Part shown: positions 10,071-19,316 of the stretch, in pieces
How the letters are laid out: the number at the start of each line of letters is the position of its first letter
Position numbering within the stretch: the first letter of the stretch is position 1
Source of the DNA: Caulochytrium protostelioides
Taxonomy: Eukaryota > Chytridiomycota > Caulochytriomycetes > Caulochytriales > Caulochytriaceae
DNA: 64,000 nucleotides
Assembly (NCBI GenBank): GCA_003615045.1
Contig: ML014142.1
Location: 1-64,000 of the forward strand
Direction: 5' to 3'
Position numbers and translations under genes: made by a program
Notes under the pieces: generated by a model
Told to the model about the DNA's origin: nothing
Database searches by the model: none
What the model saw: only the letters and a program-made list of their open reading frames with translations

Positions 10071-11849
10071 CGCGGAACTAGGGTGGTGGGGGACACCGGC
10101 CCGGCGGCCTACTTCGGGGGGAAAAGGACGAGACGCACGCCGATCCGATCCGATCCTGACTATGTGGCGCACACGAACCAGGGGGGCCCGAACGTGGGCA
10201 GGCGTGCGCGAAAGGCAATCGCCGGGTCGCCCGGTGCAGATACCGTGACGATTCGGCGACGCCACACGCGCCACACGTCTCCAGCCGCGATGAGGAGTGG
10301 CACGCCACGCTGGAGGACGGCACGCAGTCTAAGACGTCCGCAACAGGAGAGATGGCGGGGCCCAAGAGAAGCGACAGTCGGGTGTGGGTATGGGTATGGG
10401 TGTGGGTGTCGATTCGACCATCGACAGTCCAGCGGTCGAGTGCCGCTGTTCTAGAAAGAGCGTGAGGACCCGCCTTAGAGATTGGCAAGATCTGCAAGAT
10501 GCTCTTGATGGCAGGACCGAGGCCGTCAGCCCCTTGCCAGACCCGTGAAAGAAGATCCTCATCGATAAGCTTGATAAAGTTTTTCTTTTGGCGTCAACGC
10601 CATCGACGGGGACGCCTGCCTGCTTGCCGCGTCTCGTCTCGTCCGGTCCCAGCATGCCATACTGGCGCCTGGTGCGAGCGGCATGGGGAGGACATGCACA
10701 CGGCAGCACGGGAGGCCATTCTGTCTGAGGGTCGTGGCCGTGGATCGGCGTGGTGTTAGCCAAGCAAACGCGACCGATCTGCCGCCGGTCCGAGCGTCCT
10801 GGTCCTCACACCCGCGGCCCCTGGGCCTGACCCCTCGCGCGTCGCGCGCACCCCACCGAGGCGCGCCAGGCCGTCCGTGGTGGTTTGCGCGGGCCTCTCC
10901 CGGCTGCCTGGCCGCTGTGACCACATCCCGCGCAGGCGCAGGATCGGTGCGGCCCTCCGCTATCATGCCTCATGTTTGATGCGATTCTGTTGTGCTTGTT
11001 CTGTGTTTGTTGTCGGGACTGTCGGGTTTCCGGCCGGATGGCTGGCGGCCCGCCGGCAGAGGACGCGGGGGCGGCCTGTCGGAGTTTGGGACGCCGATCA
11101 CCTCGCCTCGCGCGCGCCCCGCGTGTTGTGGTGTTCGCTCCGATCGCTCGTTGGTTGGCTCGTGCGTGAGATGACGCCGCAGCCTACAGGCCGGATTGAT
11201 CTGATGGCCACGCTGCGGATTGCGGAGTTTGGCTGGTCCTCATTCATGGCGGCCGTGCGCTGTGTGCGCCGTTTCGTCCGGCGGCCCCGGCCATCCTAGG
11301 CCACCGCCAAAACCCGCGAGAACCAGGAAGCGGCCGATTGGCGGCCGCAGGGTTCGGACCATCGTTGGCATGGCCAAGCCGCACGTCTTGCGCAGGAGCA
11401 TCGACGTATTCGGGCATTCTCAGTGTGTCGCGATTTCCTACCATCTAAGGCAATGTTTGACAGAGCAGGCAGAGCACGATGCAGCGCAGCGCCATTGGCA
11501 TGCTCTCGAGTCGCATGCCATGTCGCATGGAGCCGATGGCGTGGCCACCGGCATCGATAAACATCGAACTCCCGCCCCGATCGTGTGTGACCGGTGTGGT
11601 GTCGGCCGTCGGAGTTTAGCCACGGTGCGTCTTTGCTGGGTGCTCACGCGATCAAATGATTCTCCCTGATGCCACCTACGATAAAGGAGCCAACGGTTTC
11701 CGGTACAAGCGTCCCCATGAATCCAATGCGCGCTCGACGTTGCCTCACACAGCTTGTGCTCCTGAGAGGGGAAAAAGAATGCGGAAAGTGATCCTTAGCG
11801 TCATAATTAAACATCATTGTATTTTTTGGCGACACGGACCGACGGCCAT
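10071..11849. other. intergenic, no gene seen
   Basis: Lies between the kinase promoter and the 3' end of the aldehyde dehydrogenase. Apart from a short GGGTAT/GGGTGT repeat it is mixed sequence. Several 100-150 codon frames exist on both strands, but none has a recognisable domain. Confidence 0.4.
10381..10409. repeat. GGGTAT/GGGTGT hexamer repeat
   Basis: About five imperfect copies of a GGGTRT hexamer, located ~310 bases upstream of the kinase start. It is a simple microsatellite, not a telomeric array. Confidence 0.6.
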
Positions 11850-13646
11850 TTATTCGGCGAGACAGATTGTTTTGCTTTCGCAAAAGAAGTGGGAAGAGTC
11901 TTGGCCACCCTCGCGGCCCAAACCGCTGCCCTTCATGCCACCGAAGGGCATGGTCAGGTCACGGACCATCCAGCAGTTGATCCAGACATAGGCGGCTTGA
12001 ATCGCGGCGGCAACTCGGTGCGCGCGGGAAAGATGGCTCGTCCATATGCAGGCGCTCAGCCCATACATCGAGTCGTTAGCATACCGCAGCGCTTCCGCTT
12101 CCGTATCGAAGGGGCAGATCGTGATGACGGGGCCAAAGATCTCCTCCTGGCAGATTCGACTCGAGGGATCGACATCGGTGATGATGGTCGGGGCCAGGTA
12201 GTAGCCCGACTCATACCCGGGCACCGTGACTGGATGGCCGCCCGTCACGATCGTCCCGCCCAGCTGCTTCGCGAGCTCGATGTACCCCAGCACCTTTTCG
12301 TAGTGAGGCTTGGACACAAGCGGCCCCATCTGGGTTGCGGCATCGGCCGGATGGCCCACTCGCAGCTGCCGCGTGGCCTCGGTGAGCGCTGCGACAAATC
12401 GTTCATAGACGCCGCGCTGGACAAAGAGGCGCGAGCCGCACAAGCAGATCTCGCCCTGATTGCTAAACGACGACCGCACGACCGTCGGAATGAGTTTGGC
12501 AAAGTCGGCGTCGTCAAAGACCAGCACAGCATTTTTACCGCCGAGCTCGAGCGAGAGCCGCTTGACGCAAGCGGCGGCACGCTCATAAATACGCTTACCC
12601 GTCACGGTGCCGCCCGTGAATGAAATAAGTGGGACCTGCGGATGTTCAATGAGAGGCTGACCCGCGGAGGGGCCGTCTCCAAACACCATATTGACGACGC
12701 CGTCGGGCACGCCGGCGTCCTTGAGCACCTGACAGAGCATGGACGCGGTGCGGCTGGTAAACTCGCTCGGTTTACATACGCAGGTGCAACCATATGCCAG
12801 GCAGGGCGCGATCTTCCATGTCAGCAGGTACAGCGGCAGGTTCCACGGACTGATCAGCGCGGCCACACCGGCAGGCATCTTGCGCGTGTAGCTCATGTGC
12901 TGCGGGACGCCATAGCTGACGGACTCTGTCTCTGTTAAGATGTGCTGGCCAAAATAGCGAAAGTTGTGGATCGCACTGCGGGTCTCATTTAGATGAATCA
13001 GTTCACATCATGATCAACAAAGGTGAGAACCTGATGGCGGAAAGCAATGCGTGTGACAAAAGCGTTTTTTTTTGCCTGACCGCAGTAAGCATAGTGGACG
13101 ATGCCGCTGGACAAAAAGGATTCTCGCAGTTGACTTACCGTGGGATATCGATCTGCCGTGCCACGCTTATCGGTTTACCCTGATCCTCGGATTCCGCCAC
13201 GGCAAAGGCTTCCAGCTGCGCTTCGATGCCGGCGGCGATCAATAGCAAAATCTTTGAGCGATCCTGGAGGGTCGTCTTAGACCACGTGGTGAAGGCCGCG
13301 GCGGCCGCATCGACCGCGTCGTTCACATCGCTTTCCGTTGAGTTCGGCATGCGTGTGCCCGGCTGCATGCAAGCAAGGGGTCGCCCAATCAGGGATCACA
13401 AAAGAGCAATAGTCGATACGCATGCGTCAGCATTCAGGTTCTCAGGTTTATGTTCGAGGAAATCGTCAGTTTACGGCCTTCATCAAACACATCGCAGTGC
13501 CGACGGGGGTGCAGGCTGTCACGAACCAATGCAGGGGTGTTCTAGATTAGCGTTACCTGACCCGAAGCGGGATCATCGCTTGTGTACCAGCGGTCCTCGC
13601 GCGGCGGGCGGAACGTCCCGCCAATAAAGTTTTGCAGCTCGTGCAT
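11850..13646 (-). CDS. 2-aminomuconate 6-semialdehyde dehydrogenase-like aldehyde dehydrogenase (ALDH8A1 type), 3 exons
   Basis: Spliced gene; the joined product is 479 aa, close to animal ALDH8A1. Exons: 13646-13557 (starts MHELQNFIGGTF), 13362-13139, and 12975-11850. Introns are 13556-13363 (GTAACG...GCAG) and 13138-12976 (GTAAGT...GCAG). Phases agree, and the junctions restore the family patterns PASGQ-PGTRMPNS and DIPR-AIHNFRYF. Other family features are ISPWNLPLYLLTWKIAP, the catalytic Glu in LELGGKN, the catalytic Cys in NQGEICLC, and EEIFGPV. Within the ALDH superfamily it reads closest to enzymes that oxidise 2-aminomuconate semialdehyde in tryptophan catabolism; hydroxymuconic semialdehyde or retinal are alternative substrates. 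No targeting peptide is seen, so it is likely cytosolic. A 2-aminomuconate deaminase gene lies 2.8 kb upstream of its start, beyond PIG-T. Confidence 0.88.
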
Positions 13647-14528
13647 GATGCAATAAATGGGCCGAGGTCTCGGTGGTATGTACACTTTTCAGGGACAAGT
13701 CGGGAAGGTACGATCTGCTGCGTCGATAACCACGATCAACGTACGATAAATGTCGCCGTGCCTATCACCATGATGGACATAGATGTATACACGGGTGCAT
13801 TGACTCATGTAGGGATGGGCTAGCGATCTCCGCTTTGGATGGCAATGAGGAGAGGCCGATCCACGTGATCTTTCAGGCTGCCGCCACGACCCAGCCGCGG
13901 GACCCGCGGCCGTGGCTTAGTTTGCTTCGCCTTCATCAGAAACGGAACCGCCACCGCCGCGCTTCACACTAGGGCGCGTCGGCGCCTATGCCGAAGGCTC
14001 GACGCGGGCCCCTTGGCGCTGGGTGGTCATCGACAGCGACGGGCGACGCCTAGGCGCTGGGCCCATGGCCGCAGGGATCGGCCGCCTATGCGCGGGACAA
14101 GCAACGACGGCCACGACGGCGCAACGACGGGGAGCGTCGCAGGATCGTGTTGGTGAATGTGAGTGGCGAATCGTATACCGATGGTATGATGAAGCCATGA
14201 CCATCCGCTTCCTCTCTCGTCATCCGTCAAGCCTCCGTTGAGCACCCATTGAGCACCCGCTTAACAGGCTCTGCTGACGCACGCGCCGCTGGCCTGTTTC
14301 CGCCCCCTCGCTCGCGCCTTCATCGCGTTATTCATGGCCCAGCTCTACGCCCGCTGCTGGCACGGACCGCCCTGAATACTGGTATCGCTCCTGCCTAATA
14401 CGTTCGCTTCTGTCCGCATCAAACTCGTGGTCGACGCGTGAAGGGTCGACACGATCGACGATCGGGCCTCCCCCGTGGCCCTTCGCCCCAGGATCAGGCA
14501 CAGCGACGCCGGCGACACGCGGGCCACG
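13647..14528. other. divergent promoter region
   Basis: Separates the aldehyde dehydrogenase (-) and PIG-T (+) starts. Frames here are short and featureless. The frame that continues upstream from PIG-T to 14475 has only a GTG start, so 14475-14528 is treated as leader. No recognisable regulatory motif. Confidence 0.4.
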
Positions 14529-16337
14529 ATGCCGCGAGGTGGACCCCGTCAGCGCATCGGCGCTCTGACGTCGATGGCGATGGTGTGCGGGATCGTATGG
14601 CTGTCCCAGCTGGCCGGCTTCGTGACCAGCGTCTCTGCCACCGAGCAGTATACGGAGCACCTGCAACTGCGCCAGGCGCAGAGCTACAAAGTCATCGCGC
14701 ACTTCAACTTCAGTCGGCAGCTCGATCAGGAAGCATTGGACCGCGCCCGGCAGGGCCACTACCATGTGCTGCCGCGGGCGATCGGCAATCTGCTGGATCT
14801 GTACCGCGTCAAGGAGCTGCACCTGTCCATGACGCAAGGCCGCTGGCCCCATGACCACCTCAGCGATGCCGCGTCGGCCGCCGCCACGGGCACTCAGCTG
14901 TGGGCCTGGATCTCCGATGCGCCCGACCCGCTCGCCGAGTCCGAGCGGGGCTTAGACGCCCAAGCCATCGTCGACAAGCGTTGGCGTGGCCTCACCAACG
15001 CGCTGTCCGGAATCTTTTGCGCGTCGCTGAACTACCTCGATCGCGCCATCTCGGCCGAGCCGGTGTCCAGCTTCCGGCCGACCGGCGCCTTCCGCCCTGG
15101 CGACGGTGACGTGCGGCTGCGCTACGGCGCCTTGCCGCGCGAGTTCACGTGCACCGAGAACCTGACGCCGTGGCTGAAGCTGCTGCCCTGCGGCGGCAAG
15201 GCTGGGCTCGGGACGCTGCTCAACCCGAGTCGCATCTACGATACCGAGTACCACTCCATGGGTTTCCACGTGGCGCGGCACTGCGCCGACGCGGCGTGCA
15301 CTGCTGAGCAGCTGCGCATCGACCATACCATCGCCATGGTCCAGGACTTTGCCGCGCGCGGTCAGCCGGTAGCGTGGAGCCTCGACGCTCTCTTTGGCCA
15401 GCGCTTGGGTGATCTCTGCTATCTCTCTGATGCCACGACACTCGGCCTGCAAATTGATCCCGACCACCCTTTTGAGGTGGTTGTAAAGCACGATCCAGAG
15501 AGTGCGGAGACATGGGACGTGCACCGTCTGAAGCAGCTCGCCTCGCGACCGCGGATGGCCATGACGGTGCCTCTCGACGCGCGGGATCGGCACCTGAACG
15601 TGGGCGTCCACTGGCAACCCGACATCGACCCGCCGCCCGTGTCGGCCCGCGTCGCATCGACTACGCCCTTCGTCGCCCATCGCCACATCTCCGGCTACGG
15701 CCAGCAGGACGGCGTCATCGTCGTCGACTTCCGCAACCGCCTCGACCATGCTGTACCCATCACCTATCTCGAGGTCCTACCCTGGTACGTGCGCATGTAT
15801 GCGCACTCTCTGCGCGTGACCCACCTCGACGGAGCCGCCGCCCAAACAGCGGCTCCCGAGGTGTCGCGCGGGGCATGGTCCCAGCTCGCAGCGTGGCTGC
15901 AGGTCGGACCGCACGGCCAGGACGAATCGCTCCGCGCGAACCCCTATTTGCAGAAGGTCGTGTACCAGCCAGCGATCGACCGCGAGCGCCCGCATATGCT
16001 CGAGCTCAAACTCGTCGTGCCGCCCTCCGCGACGCTCCGCCTGGCATTCGCGTTCGATAAGGCCTTCATCAAGTACACCGAACACCCGCCCGATGCAAAC
16101 CGTGGCTTTGATATTGGATCGGGGATTGTGACGCTCCGCGCGCCGGTCGGCGACTTGCCCCAGGGCACGCGGCTCATGACCGAGACGTTGCTGCTCAGCC
16201 TCGCTACGCCAGATTTTTCAATGCCCTACAACGTCATTACCATGACGTGCACCCTCATCGCGCTCTTCTTTGGCTCCTACTGCAACCTGCTGACGCGCAG
16301 TTTCCATCTGCTGAAGCGGGTGACGACCTTCCTCTGA
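14529..16337 (+). CDS. GPI16: GPI transamidase subunit PIG-T/Gpi16
   Basis: 602 aa. The N-terminus has a basic stretch then a hydrophobic core (MVCGIVWLSQLAGFVTSVSA), a clear signal peptide with probable cleavage before TEQYTEHL. A large lumenal domain follows. The C-terminus has one membrane segment starting near MPYNVITMTCTLIALFFGSY, followed by NLLTRSFHLL, a stretch strongly conserved in PIG-T. PIG-T is an ER membrane subunit of the complex that swaps a C-terminal signal for a GPI anchor and stabilises the catalytic PIG-K/Gpi8. The first ATG is 14529; the frame runs further up only to a GTG. It is a single-exon gene. It lies between two - strand genes of the 2-aminomuconate pathway, and its stop is only 125 bases from the deaminase stop (convergent). 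Confidence 0.92.
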   Translation: MPRGGPRQRIGALTSMAMVCGIVWLSQLAGFVTSVSATEQYTEHLQLRQAQSYKVIAHFNFSRQLDQEALDRARQGHYHVLPRAIGNLLDLYRVKELHLSMTQGRWPHDHLSDAASAAATGTQLWAWISDAPDPLAESERGLDAQAIVDKRWRGLTNALSGIFCASLNYLDRAISAEPVSSFRPTGAFRPGDGDVRLRYGALPREFTCTENLTPWLKLLPCGGKAGLGTLLNPSRIYDTEYHSMGFHVARHCADAACTAEQLRIDHTIAMVQDFAARGQPVAWSLDALFGQRLGDLCYLSDATTLGLQIDPDHPFEVVVKHDPESAETWDVHRLKQLASRPRMAMTVPLDARDRHLNVGVHWQPDIDPPPVSARVASTTPFVAHRHISGYGQQDGVIVVDFRNRLDHAVPITYLEVLPWYVRMYAHSLRVTHLDGAAAQTAAPEVSRGAWSQLAAWLQVGPHGQDESLRANPYLQKVVYQPAIDRERPHMLELKLVVPPSATLRLAFAFDKAFIKYTEHPPDANRGFDIGSGIVTLRAPVGDLPQGTRLMTETLLLSLATPDFSMPYNVITMTCTLIALFFGSYCNLLTRSFHLLKRVTTFL

Positions 16338-16462
16338 ACCAAATGGAGGGGTCTGAAGCTCTCATGATCAGGACGGGCCTTGATTTTATCGCTGATATCG
16401 TCCTACCCACTATAAATGGATGTCCAACTGGCCTAACGAATTTTGCATCCAGTATTTTTTTT

Positions 16463-17027
16463 CTAAAGGGCAGCAACTGATTTGATCTCGATCAGCAGAT
16501 TCGGATGCGGCAGTTGCTTGACCGCGATTGTGGTCCGCGCAGGCCCCGATTCAACATTAAAATACTGGTTGTACACAGCATTGAAGGCTTGGTAGTGCGC
16601 CATGTCGGTCAGAAAGACGGTCACGTCTACCAGGTTCTTCAGGCTCGCGCCAGCACGCTCCAGAATCGCTTCAATACTACCGTGTAGACACGCCGCGGAG
16701 CATGACCATGAATCAACAGCGGCGCCATGGGGGTGAGTCACGGCACATGCATGAGGTCAGCATACGCGATGATCGACATCATAGCGCAGCAGTCAGCCAC
16801 CAGCCTTTCGTTGTTCTTTACTTTTTGATCACCGCGTGGGTTTGCTTGGCAATATCGAGAACGATGTGGCCATCGGGGCCGGTCTCGACGCCCTCCCAGG
16901 TGTTATCGGGACGCCGTGAGGAGATCCCCGAGACAAAGATGAGGTTGCCTACGTGGCGTGCGTGCGGGTAGTTGGCGTAGCCCTGGGCCCGGTCGGACAG
17001 GTGGATGGCTTTCCCGTTGGGCGTCAT
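16463..17027 (-). CDS. 2-aminomuconate deaminase (RidA/YjgF superfamily), 2 exons
   Basis: Spliced gene; the joined product is 139 aa, the usual length for bacterial 2-aminomuconate deaminase (~142 aa). Exon 1 is 17027-16822 and exon 2 is 16676-16463. The intron 16821-16677 (GTAAAG...GTAG, 145 bp) has matching phase and restores AVIKN-IEAILERAGA across the junction. Diagnostic residues: YPHARHVGNLIFVSG, ISSRRPDNTWEGVE, VDVTVFLTDM, and near the end PARTTIAVKQLPHP then LLIEIKSVA. SSRRPDNT and LPHPxLLIEIK mark the aminomuconate deaminase branch rather than general RidA imine hydrolase. The reaction is hydrolysis of 2-aminomuconate to a 4-oxalocrotonate-type product plus ammonia in tryptophan breakdown. 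A general RidA role cannot be fully excluded. Start is the ATG at 17027; upstream residues in the frame have no homology. Confidence 0.85.
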
Positions 17028-17700
17028 TGCGGCAGAGGTATCCGAGTATGATGATAATGATATCGAGCGTGTGAGATGTGAGTTCGGGTGAGTCGAGCGC
17101 GCAGCAAGCACCCTCGTGTATGAAGGATGTCCTGTTCCCCTTGACACGATTGATCATGTACGAACCATCTTGAGAGATTCTCATACTGACGAAATGTTCG
17201 CCAGTGATGATCTTCCTTTCACTCGGCCAGATTCGGCCAGATCCTAAATCGAGGGTGGACGATCGGCCGTCGCACTCGCGGTGCGTCGTGGATGTGGCGT
17301 CGCCTTGGTCAGACCCGCGGCGTGTGTGGCGCAGCCTAGTCAGCGCGAAGCCGGCGCCGCACCCTGTGGCGCGGGATCAGGGGTCTCGCCGCTGGACGCG
17401 TCTCGCTCCATCGCGGATCACTCCACCGCGTATTGTTGATCGTTGTGGGGCCACCCCACAAAGATCGACGATATGATTCCATCAGGCCACGCACTCATCC
17501 CACTCAAACCTTTGTTTGCTGAACACGGATGCCCTACGAGCGCCGTTGGCGATCGGTATCAACTTATGTGCGCTCTTATGTGCTATCGATGAGCTATTCA
17601 CGGGCCCATCCATGCCGATCCCGACGTCGCTGATCTCGACAAAGCCATCCCTTCTTGTTTGGTTCAGTCATACTCAGTTCTGGTATACCTCCCCATTAAG
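17028..17700. other. divergent promoter region
   Basis: Lies between the deaminase (-) and phosphopantetheine adenylyltransferase (+) starts. No coding frame of quality and no recognised motif. Confidence 0.4.
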
Positions 17701-18894
17701 ATGCCGCCGCCACCGCCGCACCCGGCAAGATCCCCGGCGAGCGCCTCGCAGCGTGTGATCCTCGGTCTCGTCGAAGTCGATTCCGCGCAACATGCCGTGG
17801 CCGGCGGGATCGTTCTCGCGCGCCGCTGCGCTGCGCAGGCCTTGCGTGAGCCCCGAGCACCGCCCAGCCACGCCGCAGAGGTCCGCGTCGTCATGGTGGT
17901 CCGGCTGACGGAGGGCCGGACGACCGCCTGGCAGGTCGTGGACCACGTGCAGCGCGCGCTGTACAGCGCAGTCGTCCTCCGTCTGGCCGAGGCCAACGTG
18001 CCGCCCTCGGATCTGCAGGTCGATGTGCTGTTTCTCGATCTCTGTGGCGATCAGCTCATTCGCCAGCTGTCCCCTTTCGTCTCGTGCGTCTACCTCGCCA
18101 AGCAAGGTCAGTGTCATCGCGTCGGCCGCTTGGCAGCCTGATAGGACGGCGAAACGTTGACGCCACTTCAAGATTTGACTCACGCTATTCGGTATTGCTG
18201 ATTCGGAATTATATCATGTGGATCATGTGAACATGGCGTCTTGGAGACGCTAGGCGAAAAGCCATGTCAGCCCTTCCAAGCGCTGCTGCAGACGATCACC
18301 GCAAAGCCGGAATCCCTACCCGCCGATCCCGCCGTGGCGGAGCCGGCCTTTGTGGCCCGCGATACCGAGCTCCCGCAGCGCTCGCGCCATGTGGCGCTGG
18401 GCGGCACCTTCGACCACCTCCACATCGGCCACAAACTCCTCTTGACCGTTAGCGCCTGGATCGCGACTACCGTTCTGATCTGCGGGATCATGGATGATGA
18501 CGCGCGGCTTGCCAAGAAGACCTGCGGCGAGCACATCGAAGCCTTTGCCATGCGGCGGGACCACGTCCGCGGCTTTCTTGACCAGTGCGGCCCGGGGCGT
18601 GGCTTGGAGCTCCGCCTCGAGCCGATTATGGACGACTATGGCCCGACGCGCCACGATGCCGCCATCACGGCGATCGTCGGGTCGCTTGAGACGCAGCAGG
18701 GTTGCCGTCGCGTCAACGACATCCGCGCCGAGGCGGGCCTGCCCCCCCTCGATGTGTATACCGTCGGTGTGCTGAGCACAGCCACGAAGGACGGGTCGCC
18801 GTCGTCGGACGAGGCGCTGAACGCCATCGCGCAGAAGATCAGCTCGACCGCGATCCGCCAACTGATTGACCAGCGAAGCGCCCATGCCTCCTGA
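17701..18894 (+). CDS. CAB4: phosphopantetheine adenylyltransferase (CoA synthesis), 2 exons
   Basis: Joined product 348 aa (yeast Cab4 is ~305). Exon 1 is 17701-18106 and exon 2 is 18254-18894. The intron 18107-18253 (GTCAGT...CTAG, 147 bp) keeps phase 1. Exon 1 encodes a variable N-terminal domain as in eukaryotic PPATs. Exon 2 carries the nucleotidyltransferase fold: VALGGTFDHLHIGHKLLL with the T/HxGH-type ATP site, then ISSTAIR, the usual closing motif. It converts 4'-phosphopantetheine and ATP to dephospho-CoA. No kinase domain for the next step is fused (unlike animal COASY). Exon 2 continues upstream only to a TTG at 18241 that I judge intronic. The exon 1 frame extends back to a TTG; the first ATG is 17701. 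An AATAAA lies 154 bases after the stop. Confidence 0.82.
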
Positions 18895-19316
18895 CCTTTC
18901 GCTCCAGATCATCCTCATACCACTCCACGGGTGCTCATTGATGGGGTATTTCAATGCTTCTCGTGGCATTGGAGTTGGAATCGGAGCCATCCCGGTCACG
19001 GATTTCTCTTTTTTCGACCACGAAACACGAAAGGAACGGTTGCGCAAAATAAATTAGAGAGTCACGGCGGTAGCGCCATACACGGCTGTTGAGGGGAACA
19101 CCACGGCTGCGGAGGTGCGAGGCATCATCGTTTATGTGTGGAAGGGCTGGCTGCGAGACAAGCGGAGCTCATCATGGGACGCCGATCGCTTGCTAAATCG
19201 AGAAGAGGACATGACGGACATGACAAAGCAAAGCAAAAAAAAGTGAGTCGACATGTTTAAGCAGACATAGTAAACATGAGCTAAAGAAGCCCGAGTGCGT
19301 CTGGTGGGGGGAGGGC
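18895..19316. other. convergent intergenic region
   Basis: 3' flanks of the PPAT gene (+) and the RasGAP (-). Contains AATAAA at 19048-19053 in good position for PPAT. An A-rich run near 19225-19245 would be U-rich in the RasGAP 3' UTR. Confidence 0.5.
19048..19053 (+). terminator. candidate poly(A) signal AATAAA
   Basis: Perfect AATAAA 154 bases downstream of the PPAT stop codon, in AT-rich context. Candidate only. Confidence 0.35.

Noticed and set aside
10381-10409. Telomere-like GGGTAT repeat
   Set aside because: Only ~5 imperfect units, internal, and not a known fungal telomere unit in tandem array.
13135-13368. Separate small ORF upstream of the aldehyde dehydrogenase
   Set aside because: It is exon 2 of the same gene: in-phase GT..AG introns join it to both neighbours and restore ALDH motifs.
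16463-16741. Truncated RidA fragment as a pseudogene
   Set aside because: It is exon 2 of an intact two-exon deaminase.
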